Shown here piece by piece: positions 11,221-19,938 of a DNA stretch of 64,000 nucleotides. The notes under the pieces were generated by a model. It was not told the origin of the DNA and made no database searches. It saw only the letters and a program-made list of their open reading frames with translations. The DNA lies in contig NC_019673.1 in assembly GCF_000328705.1 (NCBI RefSeq), positions 682,001 to 746,000 of the forward strand. The letters are read 5' to 3'. How positions within the stretch are numbered: position 1 is the stretch's first letter; the number at the start of each line of letters is the position of its first letter. The translations under genes and the position numbers were made by a program. The DNA is from Saccharothrix espanaensis DSM 44229. Lineage in GTDB: Bacteria; Actinomycetota; Actinomycetes; Mycobacteriales; Pseudonocardiaceae.

Positions 11221-11378
11221 GTCTCCACCTGCGGTTACGTGGTCCAGAAGATCACAAGTGGACTGGACCATAACCTGACGTTATGACTCTACTGGCATAT
11301 CCGCCGTCTCCCTCAGCCGGCTAGCGTCGGTCGCAACGGCCCCGCATCCTGTGTCACCCCCCTGCAAGGAGACAGCGG

Positions 11379-12686
11379 ATGACTCGACGTATCGCCGCCG
11401 CCGTCGCCGTCACGGTATTGAGTGCTGCCGGCGTGGCAGCAGCTCTCACCACTTCAGCGACCGCCGGCCCACCCACAGCAGCACAAGAAGACGGCGTCAT
11501 CGCCGCGATGGCGCGTGACTTCAAGATCAGCCCGGACCAGGCCCGCGCCCGCATCGGCCGCGAGGCCAAGGCCGCGACCACCGAGCAGTCGCTCAAGACC
11601 AAGCTCGGTGCCGACTACGCCGGCGCGTGGCTCAACGGCGACGCCACGGAGTTCACCGTGGCGGTCACCAGCCAGGCGCAGATCCAGGCTGTCAAGGACG
11701 CCGGCGCGACCCCCAAGGTGGTCAAGCGCAGCCAGATCCAGCTGGACACCCTGAAGTCCAAGCTGGACGCGAACAAGAACGCGCCCAAGGACGTGCCCGC
11801 GTGGTACGTGGACGTGCAGTCCAACTCCGTGGTCGTGCTCGCCCGCAACACCGACAGCGCGAAGTCGTTCATCCAGGCCAGCGGCGTGGACGCGGCTGAC
11901 GTGCGGATCGAGCAGTCCACCGAGAACCCGCGCGCCCTCATCGACGTGATCGGCGGCAACGCGTACTACATGGGCGGCGGCGGTCGCTGCTCGGTCGGCT
12001 TCTCGGTCAACGGCGGCTTCGTGACCGCCGGCCACTGCGGCCGCACGGGCTCGACCACCACCCAGCCGAGCGGCACGTTCGCCGGCTCGACCTTCCCGGG
12101 TCGGGACTACGCGTGGGTCCGGGTCAGCGCGGGCAACACCATGCGCGGCCTGGTCAACCGCTACCCCGGCACGGTCGGTGTCAAGGGCTCCACCGAGGCC
12201 GCCGTCGGCGCTTCGGTCTGCCGCTCCGGCTCCACGACCGGCTGGCACTGCGGCACGATCCAGCAGAAGAACACCTCGGTGACCTACCCCGAGGGCACCA
12301 TCTCCGGAGTCACCCGCACGAACGCCTGCGCCGAGCCCGGCGACTCCGGCGGCTCGTGGCTCTCCGGCGACCAGGCCCAGGGCGTCACCTCGGGCGGTTC
12401 CGGGAACTGTTCCTCCGGCGGCACGACGTACTACCAGCCGGTGAACCCGATCCTCCAGGCCTACGGCCTCCAGTTGGTCCTCGACGGCGGCGGCACTCCG
12501 ACTACCGGGCCGACGACGACGACCAGCAACCCTGGCGGTGGTACGTCCTGGCAGCCAGGCGTCGCGTACGCGGCCGGCACCAACGTCACGTACAGCGGCG
12601 TCGGGTACAGGTGCTTGCAGGGGCACACGTCCCAAACCGGCTGGGACCCGCCCGCTGTGCCCGCCCTGTGGGCGCGCGTGGGCTAG
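11379..12686 (+). CDS. secreted S1-family (streptogrisin/alpha-lytic type) protease with chitin-binding domain
   Basis: An exported serine protease preproprotein of 435 residues. Residues 1-29 are a signal peptide; an alpha-lytic-type prodomain follows to about residue 195. The catalytic domain shows the triad: His in VTAGHC, Asp in FPGRDYAWV, Ser in EPGDSGGSW. Cysteines sit at disulfide positions typical of streptogrisins. A Thr/Pro/Gly linker leads to a C-terminal CBM5/12-like chitin-binding module (WQPGVAYAAGTNVTYSG, then YRCLQGHTSQTGW). ATG 11379 follows AAGGAGAC. The protein likely degrades peptides bound to chitinous or fungal material. It is a single-gene unit ended by two hairpins downstream. 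Confidence 0.95.
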   Translation: MTRRIAAAVAVTVLSAAGVAAALTTSATAGPPTAAQEDGVIAAMARDFKISPDQARARIGREAKAATTEQSLKTKLGADYAGAWLNGDATEFTVAVTSQAQIQAVKDAGATPKVVKRSQIQLDTLKSKLDANKNAPKDVPAWYVDVQSNSVVVLARNTDSAKSFIQASGVDAADVRIEQSTENPRALIDVIGGNAYYMGGGGRCSVGFSVNGGFVTAGHCGRTGSTTTQPSGTFAGSTFPGRDYAWVRVSAGNTMRGLVNRYPGTVGVKGSTEAAVGASVCRSGSTTGWHCGTIQQKNTSVTYPEGTISGVTRTNACAEPGDSGGSWLSGDQAQGVTSGGSGNCSSGGTTYYQPVNPILQAYGLQLVLDGGGTPTTGPTTTTSNPGGGTSWQPGVAYAAGTNVTYSGVGYRCLQGHTSQTGWDPPAVPALWARVG

Positions 12687-12709
12687 CGGCAAGCTTCACG
12701 CGCGGGGGA

Positions 12710-12738
12710 GGGGCCCGACGGCCGTCGGGCCCCCCTTC
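12710..12738 (+). terminator. GC-rich palindromic terminator after the protease gene
   Basis: Perfect 12+12-bp palindrome (12710-12721 with 12722-12733) followed by CCTTCTC, 23 nt after the protease stop. Having no loop, it may form a slightly smaller hairpin. Confidence 0.6.
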
Positions 12739-12797
12739 TCCCACGCGTCTACCGGGGATGACGGGGCGTTTGCGGAGGCGCCCCGCCCCCACTACCA

Positions 12798-12840
12798 CCG
12801 GGAACGGCCAGGTCCCTCACCTGGCCGTTCCCGGCTTTTT
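12798..12840 (+). terminator. strong intrinsic terminator
   Basis: A 16-bp perfect stem (12798-12813 with 12819-12834), 5-nt CCCTC loop and a CTTTTT tail. It is the main terminator between the protease gene and the downstream TetR gene. Confidence 0.92.
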
Positions 12841-12910
12841 CAGGTCTGGCGCCCGGACTGCTCCGCGCTGTGGTGATCGCTGCGGAACGCACTGTAGCGG
12901 TCGTTATAAA

Positions 12911-13480
12911 ATGGCGGGTGTGGCGGGGCGCAAACGTGGGTTCGACCGTGCGGAAGTGCTCGACCAGGTGATGCGCGCGTTCTGGCACGCCGGCTACGAC
13001 GCCACCTCGGTGGCCGACCTCACCAAGCTGACCGGGGTCAACCCGCCGAGCCTCTACGCCGCGTTCGGCGACAAGAAGGCGTTGTTCGCCGAGGTCGTCG
13101 AGCGCTACCAGCGCACGTACGGCGCGTTCACCACCCGCGCCCTGGCCGAGGAGCCGACGGCCCGCGCCGCCGTCGAGCGGATCCTGCGCGAGGCCGCCAC
13201 CGAGTACACCGACCCGGAACGCCCGCGCGGCTGCCTGGTGCTCAGCGCCCCCGAACTGGCCGGGCCCCGGCGCGCCGAGGTCGACGCCGTCGAGGCCAGG
13301 ATCCGCGCCGACGTCGCCGCCGGGGTGCTCCCCGCCGCCACCGACCCGCACGGCCTGGCCGTCTTCGTCGCCGCGACCCTGCGCGGCATGTCCGGGCTCG
13401 CCCGCGACGGCGCGACGCGCGAAGAACTCGGCCACGTTGCCCGTGCGGCCCTGGCGGGTTGGCCCGCACCCGTACCCTGA
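12911..13480 (+). CDS. TetR/AcrR-family transcriptional regulator
   Basis: A 189-residue repressor-type protein. The N-terminal helix-turn-helix reads FDRAEVLDQVMRAFWHAGYD, then TSVADLTKLTGVNPPSLYAAFGDKKALF, typical of the TetR subgroup with the NPPSLYAAFG recognition helix. The C-terminal ligand domain carries an RGCLVLSA motif common in this group. A TATAAA box (12905-12910) abuts ATG 12911, so transcription probably begins near 12918-12920 and the real start may be GTG 12920 on a leaderless message. The target is unknown; the neighbouring membrane kinase gene follows closely and could share a transcript. Confidence 0.85.
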   Translation: MAGVAGRKRGFDRAEVLDQVMRAFWHAGYDATSVADLTKLTGVNPPSLYAAFGDKKALFAEVVERYQRTYGAFTTRALAEEPTARAAVERILREAATEYTDPERPRGCLVLSAPELAGPRRAEVDAVEARIRADVAAGVLPAATDPHGLAVFVAATLRGMSGLARDGATREELGHVARAALAGWPAPVP

Positions 13481-13499
13481 GAGGCGACGAGAAGGGGTG

Positions 13500-15470
13500 G
13501 TGGAGGGCGTGGAGCTGGCCGAGTCGCTGCTGGCGTGGCTGCACGGCTGGACCGCCGTCCCGATCTGCCCCGGCGACTGGGCGTGGACGACCACGGCGCT
13601 CGGCGCGCTCATCGGCGTGCTGCCCACGGTGGCGGCCCTGCTGGCGATCACGGTCCGCCGGGTGGTCGGCAACTCCTACGGGCCGGTGACCGGCGCGATC
13701 TTCGCCGTCCTCGGCGTCTCCAGCACGCTGGTGCTGCCGTGGGTCCTGTTCTCCGGCGCGTCCACGGCGTTGCGCACCAACGCGGTGGCCGGCATGGAGT
13801 CGCTGAGCGGGTCGCCGTGCTTCGCGCTCACCCAGGACGAGTACCTGGTCGGCGCGCCGTCGATCGTCAAGGTGGTGACCGGGCAGTCGGACGTGCTGTT
13901 CCTGGTCCTGGGCTGCATCACCGCGGTGCTCGCGCTGCTGTGCCTGATCTTCGTGATGCTCCAGGCCGGTTCGGCCTTCCGGCTCGGCCCGAACTGGCCG
14001 CGCCGGGTGTTCTGGCCGCCGTTCCTGGTCCTCCTGGTAGCCACCTCGGCACTGCCCGTGACGCTGGTGGGCCACCTGCTGCTCGGATTCTTCCCGGTTG
14101 CCCTGATCGGCTCACTGGTCGTGCGGATTTTCGGGTTGACTACCGCCATGCTCAACCGCCCCGGCCGGGAGCGCGGCACGCCGAACTCCCCGCAGCAGCC
14201 GCAGTCCGCCGCGTCGTCGCGCAACAACCCGCCGCCCTACCAGGGGCCGCCCAAGCCGCCGCCGTACCAGCCGGCGCAGGTCCCGCAGTACCGGCCGGTG
14301 CCGCCGTACAACCCGAACCCGCCGGCGCACAAGCCCGTCCAGCCGGCCCAGCAGCCCTCGCAGCAGCCGCGCCAGTACCCGCCGACGCGGATCGCCGAGG
14401 TGCCGCCGGTCGAGCCGCCCCCGAACCAGCAGCCCGCCCAGCAGCCCAGCGGACCCCGGCCGACGCGCGTCGAGCAGCCCAGCGGGCCGCGGCCCACCCG
14501 GGTCGAGCAGCAGCCCGCGCAGCTCGCCGACACCCCCGGTCCGCTCCCGTTCGGTCCCGGCGCGAGTTCGCCGATGCCCACGCCCACCACGTCCGACGGC
14601 AAGGTGTGGAACCCGGCGAGCGGCCGGTTCCGCCGCGTCCGCCAGCTCGGCCGCGGCGGGTTCGGCACGGTGTGGCTGGCCGTGGACACCCAGCTCGACC
14701 GCACGGTCGCGGTGAAGCTCGCGCACGCCCCGGACAACGACACCGAGCAGCGGATGCTGCGCGAGGCGCGGGCCCTGGCGGCGGTGCGGCACCCGAACTG
14801 CGTGCGGGTGTTCGACATCGTCCAGGACCCGGACGGCCTGGCCATCGTCATGGAGTACATCGACGGCCAGCCGCTGTCCGACGTGGTGCTCAAGAGCGGC
14901 CTGTTGCAGGACACGCTGGCCGCGCGGCTGTGGGTGAACATGGCCGACGCGCTGGCCGCCGCGCACGAGCAGGGCGTGCTGCACCGCGACGTGAAGCCGT
15001 CCAACGTGATCGTGGACGGCAGCGGCACCGCGCACCTGATCGACTTCGGCATCGCGCGGTCCAAGGGCGACAGCACGCTCACCGCCACCGGGATGATGGT
15101 CGGCACGCCCGACTTCCTCGCCCCGGAGACCGCGCGCGGCGAGGCGGCGAGCCCCGCGTCGGACGCCTGGCAGCTCGCCGCCACCGTGAGCTACGCGCTG
15201 ACCGGCCACCCGCCGCGCGGGTCGCGGGAGAACCCGATCTCGTCGCTGATGGCCGCGGCGCAGGGCGAGCCGTGCGTGAAGCTGCCCCAGCGCAGCGCCC
15301 ACCACCGGCTGCTCACCACCGCCTTGGACGCCGACCCGAAGCGCCGCCCGCCGCTGGCCGCGGTCCGGGCCGAGCTGGGGTCGTGGCTGTCGCAGGCGGG
15401 CGTGAGCAAGGAGGGCCCGGTCACCCGGATGATCGACCGGCCCGAGCCGCCGACCCGACCGGTGCGCTGA
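13500..15470 (+). CDS. membrane Ser/Thr protein kinase with C-terminal kinase domain
   Basis: About 656 residues. The N-terminal ~215 residues hold four to five membrane helices (TTTALGALIGVLPTVAALLA; FAVLGVSSTLVLPWVLF; VLFLVLGCITAVLALLCL; FLVLLVATSALPVTLVG). A ~150-residue Pro/Gln-rich linker with repeated SGPRPTRVEQ follows, then a Hanks-type kinase domain: GRGGFG (~385), VAVKLA, HRDVKPSNVI (~495), DFGIA and APE. This is the reverse of PknB, which has its kinase domain first and lacks PASTA-like sensors here. The start is uncertain (GTG 13497, 13500 or 13509). It overlaps no neighbour; substrate and signal are unknown. Confidence 0.87.
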   Translation: MEGVELAESLLAWLHGWTAVPICPGDWAWTTTALGALIGVLPTVAALLAITVRRVVGNSYGPVTGAIFAVLGVSSTLVLPWVLFSGASTALRTNAVAGMESLSGSPCFALTQDEYLVGAPSIVKVVTGQSDVLFLVLGCITAVLALLCLIFVMLQAGSAFRLGPNWPRRVFWPPFLVLLVATSALPVTLVGHLLLGFFPVALIGSLVVRIFGLTTAMLNRPGRERGTPNSPQQPQSAASSRNNPPPYQGPPKPPPYQPAQVPQYRPVPPYNPNPPAHKPVQPAQQPSQQPRQYPPTRIAEVPPVEPPPNQQPAQQPSGPRPTRVEQPSGPRPTRVEQQPAQLADTPGPLPFGPGASSPMPTPTTSDGKVWNPASGRFRRVRQLGRGGFGTVWLAVDTQLDRTVAVKLAHAPDNDTEQRMLREARALAAVRHPNCVRVFDIVQDPDGLAIVMEYIDGQPLSDVVLKSGLLQDTLAARLWVNMADALAAAHEQGVLHRDVKPSNVIVDGSGTAHLIDFGIARSKGDSTLTATGMMVGTPDFLAPETARGEAASPASDAWQLAATVSYALTGHPPRGSRENPISSLMAAAQGEPCVKLPQRSAHHRLLTTALDADPKRRPPLAAVRAELGSWLSQAGVSKEGPVTRMIDRPEPPTRPVR

Positions 15471-15588
15471 ACCCCGCGACCGGTCCCACCACCAGCGGGA
15501 TCGGCAGCCACTTCGCGGAGAACCCGAGCACCACCAGCGTGGACGCGAGGGCGATGGCGGGCGGCAGGCGGTGGGGCAGCAGCTTCAC
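15421..15588 (-). CDS. hypothetical small membrane protein (or gene remnant)
   Basis: A 55-residue frame on the minus strand, overlapping the 3' end of the kinase gene by 50 nt. From GTG 15588 it encodes a hydrophobic segment LPPAIALASTLVVLGF with strongly GC-biased third positions, hence the suspicion that it is or was coding. The C-terminal part, opposite the kinase gene, looks random, so it may be a truncated remnant of a larger membrane protein. No homologue recognised. Confidence 0.35.
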   Translation of the reverse strand: MKLLPHRLPPAIALASTLVVLGFSAKWLPIPLVVGPVAGFSAPVGSAARAGRSSG

Positions 15589-15597
15589 CGCGCCGCC

Positions 15598-15774
15598 ATG
15601 CCCGCCGCCGGCGCCGTCGACGTGACGCCCATCAACGTGTCCAGCGCGATGTCGGCCGCGAGGCGCGAGTTCCTGATCGACCGCCTCAGCGAACGCCGCG
15701 AGGTGGTCAGCTTCCGCAGCTCGGTCATCTTCGAGAGCACCCGCAACCCGGTCCCCACCGAACTGCCCGGCTGA
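15598..15774 (+). CDS. hypothetical 58-residue protein
   Basis: From ATG 15598 a 58-codon frame shows nearly all G/C third positions and a plausible soluble composition (SAARREFLIDRLSERREV). It has no clear ribosome site, and no family is recognised. It lies 9 nt from the oppositely oriented small membrane frame. It could be a real small gene or a leftover C-terminus of a deleted one. Confidence 0.35.
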   Translation: MPAAGAVDVTPINVSSAMSAARREFLIDRLSERREVVSFRSSVIFESTRNPVPTELPG

Positions 15775-16024
15775 TCGGGCTGCGGCGAACGGGCGAAGGC
15801 GCGGGGGCGCATCGGAACTGGTGCGGACGGCGAAAGCCGACCCGACGGTGGTGGTGGCCGATCCCCGGCGGGAGATCTGCGGTTTCCGGGTGGCGCATTC
15901 GGTGCCGTCCGGAACGAAACGCGGAATCAGGCGCGATTCGTTAAGCGACTCCGTGCTCGGCGCGGACGTGGTGGTTCCCACGCTCCCGGTAACGGTCGAC
16001 GTCTCAGAGCAGAACTGACGTGAA
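15775..16024. other. gene-poor stretch between small ORFs and pmt
   Basis: Holds a 65-codon plus-strand frame (15821-16018) with only moderate codon bias, one TTA codon and no ribosome site. I do not call it a gene. Nothing else is recognisable. Confidence 0.4.
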
Positions 16025-16045
16025 GGGGGCGGCGACGCCGCCCCC
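16025..16045. terminator. terminator-like hairpin at the 3' end of pmt
   Basis: A 9-bp all-GC stem (GGGGGCGGC/GCCGCCCCC) with a GAC loop lies 6 nt beyond the pmt stop. Only a weak T-rich tail follows on the minus strand. Confidence 0.55.
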
Positions 16046-16050
16046 GGCAG

Positions 16051-17622
16051 TCACCGCCAGGACGGCAGCCAGCGCTGGGCCTCCCACATCTCCGGGGTTA
16101 TGGGGACGCCGTTGAGGATCGGCCAGAGCCACACGAAGTTCGCCACCACGAGCCCCACGTACAGGGCCACGACGAGCAGGCCGGTGCCCCGGCGTTCCTG
16201 GCCCGCCGACGACGAGCCGAGGATCTCGCCCAGGGCCAGCACGATCCCGAGCACCAGGAACGGTGCCATCGGCATCGCGTAGAAGAGGTACATCTGGCGG
16301 TCGACGTTGGTGAACCACGGGAGGAAGCCCGCGCCGTAGCCGACGAGGACGGCCGCGTAGCGCCAGTCCAGCTTGGCGATCGACTTCCACAGCGCCCACG
16401 CCAGCACCGGGAACGCCAGCCACCACATCGCGGGCGTGCCGACCAGCATGATCGCGCCCACGCACGTCGCCGTGCCGCAGCCGGTCAGTTCGCCCTCGTA
16501 GTAGTAGAGCATCGGGCGCAGGCCCATGGGCCACGTCCACGGCTTCGACTCCCACGGGTGCTTGTTCGTCTCCGACGTCACCAGCTTGGTGTGGAAGTCC
16601 AGCACGTTGCCGCTGTAGTACCAGAGCGCGCGCAGCGGCTCCGGGATCCACGAGTCCTCCGGGATCTTCACGCCCGCCACGTGCCGGTCGATGGCCGTCT
16701 CGCTGGCGAACCAGGACCACCACGTGGCCAGGTACGCCAGGATCGGGATCAGCGCCAGCGCGAACAGCGACGGCAACAGGTCCCGCACGATCGTGCCCAG
16801 CCACGGCCGTTCCACGCCCGCCGAGCGGCGCGCCGTCGCGCTCCACACCACCGACAGCACGCCGAAGAACACGATGAACCAGGCGCCCGACCACTTCACG
16901 CCGCAGCCCAGGCCCAGCGCGACGCCGGCGGCGAACCGCCACCACCGGAAACCCAGGGTCGGCCCGAACGGCGAGTTGTTCACCCAGCCCTCGCGCACCG
17001 CGACCGCCAACCGCGACCGCACCTGGTCCCGGTCGGCCATCAGGCACGCGAACGCGGCCACCACGAACAGCACCAGGAAGCTGTCCAGCATCCCCATCCG
17101 GGACTGCACGTGGCTCAGGCCGTCGGCGATCAGCAGCACGCCCGCGATCGCGGCCAGCAGGTCCGACCCGGTCAGCCGGCGGGCGATGCGCACCACCAGC
17201 ACGATCACGATCGTCCCGGCCAGCGCGGCGGCGAACCGCCAGCCCACCCCGTCGTAGCCGAAGATCCACTCGCCGATCGCGATCAGCTGCTTGCCCAGCG
17301 GCGGGTGGACGATCAGCTCGTAGCCGGGGTTGTCCTCGTAGCCGCCGTTGCGCAACGCCTGCGCGGCCTGCGGCACGTAGTGCTTCTCGTCGAAGATCGG
17401 GGTGCCCTTGTCGGTCGGGAACCCCAGGTTCCAGAACCGCACCACGCCGCCGACCAGTGCGACGGCCAGGGTGACGAGCCACCCGCGCAGGGCGTTGCCC
17501 ACCGGGCCGGGTTCGAGTTGCCGGGCCCGCTGTTCGCGGTCGTTGCCCGGAGGCGGGCTGGTCGGGGGCAGCTCCCCGACGTCGACCACGTCGTCTGCGG
17601 ACTGCGGTGCGATCAGGCTCAC
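16051..17622 (-). CDS. pmt: dolichyl-phosphate-mannose-type protein O-mannosyltransferase
   Basis: A 523-residue integral membrane GT-C enzyme that transfers mannose from polyprenyl-phosphate-mannose to Ser/Thr of exported proteins. The catalytic acidic pair is in IFDEKHY (Asp78-Glu79), followed by NPGYELIVHPPLGKQLIAIG, the hallmark of the actinobacterial Pmt (Rv1002c type). Some ten hydrophobic helices and the C-terminal FVWLWPILNG segment fit the family. GTG 17622 starts only 24 nt from the divergent rsmI start; the pmt/rsmI divergent pair is conserved in actinobacteria, so the two promoters overlap. Confidence 0.95.
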   Translation of the reverse strand: MSLIAPQSADDVVDVGELPPTSPPPGNDREQRARQLEPGPVGNALRGWLVTLAVALVGGVVRFWNLGFPTDKGTPIFDEKHYVPQAAQALRNGGYEDNPGYELIVHPPLGKQLIAIGEWIFGYDGVGWRFAAALAGTIVIVLVVRIARRLTGSDLLAAIAGVLLIADGLSHVQSRMGMLDSFLVLFVVAAFACLMADRDQVRSRLAVAVREGWVNNSPFGPTLGFRWWRFAAGVALGLGCGVKWSGAWFIVFFGVLSVVWSATARRSAGVERPWLGTIVRDLLPSLFALALIPILAYLATWWSWFASETAIDRHVAGVKIPEDSWIPEPLRALWYYSGNVLDFHTKLVTSETNKHPWESKPWTWPMGLRPMLYYYEGELTGCGTATCVGAIMLVGTPAMWWLAFPVLAWALWKSIAKLDWRYAAVLVGYGAGFLPWFTNVDRQMYLFYAMPMAPFLVLGIVLALGEILGSSSAGQERRGTGLLVVALYVGLVVANFVWLWPILNGVPITPEMWEAQRWLPSWR

Positions 17623-17646
17623 GGGGCCGATCGTAGGGTGAACGGT

Positions 17647-18492
17647 GTGAGACCTGTATCCGGATCAGGCCGTCTGGTGCTCGCCGCGACTCCGCTCGGC
17701 GACATCGGTGACGCTTCGCCACGCCTGGTGGCCGCGTTGGCGAGCGCCGACGTCGTGGCCGCCGAGGACACCAGACGCCTTCGCTCGCTGGCCGCCGCGC
17801 TCGACGTGCAAGTGGGCGGGCGGGTCATCAGCTTCTACGACCAGGTGGAGACCAGTCGGCTGCCCGGTCTGGTCGACGCCCTGCACGCGGGGCAGACGGT
17901 GCTGCTGGTGACCGACGCCGGGATGCCGAGCGTGTCCGACCCGGGGTACCGGCTGGTGGCCGCGTGCGTCGAGGAGGGGTTGACGGTGACCTGCCTGCCG
18001 GGTCCGTCGGCGGTGACCACGGCGCTCGCGGTGTCCGGTCTGCCGTCGGACCGGTTCTGCTTCGACGGTTTTCCGCCGAGGAAGTCCGGTGAACGTCAAC
18101 GCTGGTTCGGAGCACTCCTCGCGGAGCCGCGCACGGTCGTGTTCTTCGAGTCGCCGCACCGGCTGGCCGCGACCCTGGCCGACGCGGCGGAGGTGCTGGG
18201 CGCGGATCGGCGGGCGGCGGTCTGCCGGGAGCTGACCAAGACGTACGAAGAGGTGCGGCGCGGCGGGCTCGGCGAACTGGCGGAGTGGGCGGCGGAGGGC
18301 GTGAAGGGCGAGATCACGGTGGTGCTCGCGCCCGGTGCGCCGGTCGAGGGGCCGTCGATGGAGTCGCTGGTGGCCGAGGTCAAGCAGCGGGTGGCGGACG
18401 GCGAGCGGATGAAGTCGGCGGCGGCGGAGGTCGCGGCGGCGGCCGGGGTGAGCAAGAAGGCCCTCTACGACGCGGCCGTCAGCGGCGGTTGA
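17647..18492 (+). CDS. rsmI: 16S rRNA (cytidine1402-2'-O)-methyltransferase
   Basis: A 281-residue SAM-dependent tetrapyrrole-methylase-fold enzyme that 2'-O-methylates C1402 of 16S rRNA. Signatures: LVLAATPLGDIGD at the N-terminus, AEDTRRLRSL, LVTDAGMPSVSDPGYRLV, LPGPSAVTTALAVSGLP and FFESPHRL. A C-terminal helix-turn-helix-like tail ends with VSKKALYDAAV. GTG 17647 starts right at the conserved block. It is divergent from pmt. The small minus-strand gene downstream converges with a 3-nt gap. Confidence 0.95.
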   Translation: MRPVSGSGRLVLAATPLGDIGDASPRLVAALASADVVAAEDTRRLRSLAAALDVQVGGRVISFYDQVETSRLPGLVDALHAGQTVLLVTDAGMPSVSDPGYRLVAACVEEGLTVTCLPGPSAVTTALAVSGLPSDRFCFDGFPPRKSGERQRWFGALLAEPRTVVFFESPHRLAATLADAAEVLGADRRAAVCRELTKTYEEVRRGGLGELAEWAAEGVKGEITVVLAPGAPVEGPSMESLVAEVKQRVADGERMKSAAAEVAAAAGVSKKALYDAAVSGG

Positions 18493-18495
18493 GGC

Positions 18496-18744
18496 TCAAC
18501 CTTCGAGCCAGATCAGGCGGGCGTCGCCGAGCAGTTGGTGGCGGGCGAGCAACGCGGCTGCGCTGGTCGACTGCCACGTCCCGCCGTCCTCGGACCAGAG
18601 GACGGCGGAGCGCGGCTCCTCGAACTCCATCCCCCACGCCACGAAACCGGGGTCGTCCTCCTGCCGCGCGCTGACCCCCACCAGCGCGAACAGCCTCGGC
18701 TGGAAGGTGCGCGCTTCGTATTCCAATTCACCCAGCGAGTCCAT
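18496..18744 (-). CDS. hypothetical 82-residue protein divergent from XRE regulator
   Basis: A small acidic protein beginning MDSLGELEYEARTF and containing FVAWGMEFEEPRSAVLWSEDGG. No named family recognised. It is divergent from the XRE/DUF397 module with an 79-nt shared regulatory gap, and small genes in this position are common beside such modules in actinomycetes. Codon bias supports coding. Function unknown. Confidence 0.65.
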   Translation of the reverse strand: MDSLGELEYEARTFQPRLFALVGVSARQEDDPGFVAWGMEFEEPRSAVLWSEDGGTWQSTSAAALLARHQLLGDARLIWLEG

Positions 18745-18769
18745 GCGCTAACGGTAGCGCGATATGAAT

Positions 18770-18785
18770 AGCGACTTGAATCGCT
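18770..18785. promoter_or_regulatory. candidate operator of XRE module 1
   Basis: Inverted repeat AGCGA-CTTGAA-TCGCT in the AT-richer divergent promoter gap between the small gene and the XRE gene. It could be the autoregulatory site. Confidence 0.4.
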
Positions 18786-18823
18786 CGATGGAGTGAACAT
18801 CAAATCCCGAAACATGCGCCAAT

Positions 18824-19678
18824 ATGAGTCGCATGACAATTCGCCATGATCCGTCGGCACTGCGCTGGCTGGTCGGCGTGGAACTCGCGCACCACCGCAA
18901 GCGGGCCGCGATCACGCCGCAGCAGGTGCAGGAGGCCACCGGGATCGCCCGCGCCAAGCTCAGCCACATGGAGACCGGGCGCTACCAGCAGTTGCCCGAA
19001 GACATCGGCGCGCTCTTGGCGCTTTACGGGGCCGCGCGGCACGACACCGACCGGCTGACCTCGCTGAGTCAAAGCGGTGAGGGCAAGTCCTGGTGGGCCT
19101 CGTGGTCGAACCTGGTGCCGGACTGGTTCAAGACCTTCGTCGGGCTGGAGGGGCTCGCCGCGAAGGCGTTTCTGTTCGAACCGCTCGTCATGCCGGGGTT
19201 GTTGCAGACCGAGGAGTACGCGCGGGCGATCACCGAAGCGACCGGGTTCGTCCGGCCCGACCACGCCGAGCGGTTCGTGTCGTTCCGCGTCGCACGCGCG
19301 AAGCGGCTCACCGACGACGACCCGCTCGAACTGCACGCGGTGATCGGCGACGGCGCGCTCCGGCTGAACGTCGGCACGCCCGAGGTCCGCTACAACCAGT
19401 ACAAGCACCTGTGCGAGATGGCGAAGCGGCCCAACGTGACGATCCAGATCTGGCGACCTCGGGACGGGCCGCACACGGCGATGAGCGGCAAGTTCGTCGT
19501 CCTGGACTTCGACCAGGCCCGCTCGATCGCCTACTCCGAACGCCTCGACGGTGCCGTCTACGTGCAGGATCAGGACGACGTCGAGACCTATAAAATGGCG
19601 GCGAAGAACTTGCAGACGGTCGCGATGTCGCCGCAGCAGACCCTGACGCACCTCAAGGTGATGCCTGGCGACGACTAG
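18824..19678 (+). CDS. XRE-family regulator with DUF5753 domain (module 1)
   Basis: A 284-residue protein. An N-terminal helix-turn-helix (TPQQVQEATGIARAKLSHMETGRY, about residues 31-55) is followed by the DUF5753/Scr1-type C-terminal domain (EPLVMPGLLQTEEYARAIT, then WRPRDGPHTAMSGKFVVLDF). The family regulates development, secondary metabolism or its own module in actinomycetes. ATG 18824 is taken; an in-frame ATG at 18833 is also possible. A DUF397 gene lies 14 nt downstream, forming the classic two-gene unit. Confidence 0.92.
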   Translation: MSRMTIRHDPSALRWLVGVELAHHRKRAAITPQQVQEATGIARAKLSHMETGRYQQLPEDIGALLALYGAARHDTDRLTSLSQSGEGKSWWASWSNLVPDWFKTFVGLEGLAAKAFLFEPLVMPGLLQTEEYARAITEATGFVRPDHAERFVSFRVARAKRLTDDDPLELHAVIGDGALRLNVGTPEVRYNQYKHLCEMAKRPNVTIQIWRPRDGPHTAMSGKFVVLDFDQARSIAYSERLDGAVYVQDQDDVETYKMAAKNLQTVAMSPQQTLTHLKVMPGDD

Positions 19679-19692
19679 TCGGGGAGGCTCCC

Positions 19693-19866
19693 GTGTCCGG
19701 GCTCCGCTGGGTCAAGAGCAGCCACAGCTCCAACAACGGAGACTGTGTCGAAGTGGCGTTCGCCGCCGGGGCGGTCCTGGCGCGTGACTCCAAGAGCCCT
19801 GACGCCGGTCGGCTGGCCTTCTCACCCGCCGCTTGGCGGGCGTTGGTCGTGCGTGTCGCCCGGTAG
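19693..19866 (+). CDS. DUF397 small protein (module 1)
   Basis: A 57-residue DUF397 protein. It carries the hallmark WVKSSHSSNNGDCVEVAF near the N-terminus, then LARDSKSPDAGRLAFSPAAW, matching the family from start to end. GTG 19693. The preceding XRE gene stops 14 nt upstream, so the two are co-transcribed. DUF397 proteins probably partner with or antagonise the adjacent XRE regulator; this is an inference from association. Confidence 0.9.
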   Translation: MSGLRWVKSSHSSNNGDCVEVAFAAGAVLARDSKSPDAGRLAFSPAAWRALVVRVAR

Positions 19867-19938
19867 TTCGCAGTCCGACGGACCGTCGGCACGTGAGCCG
19901 CCCGAAACCAGGTGGCGGCACCTCCGTAGGCTTAACAC

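Noticed and set aside
15821..16018. 65-codon plus-strand frame before the pmt 3' end
   Set aside because: Moderate bias, one TTA codon, no ribosome site and no similarity.
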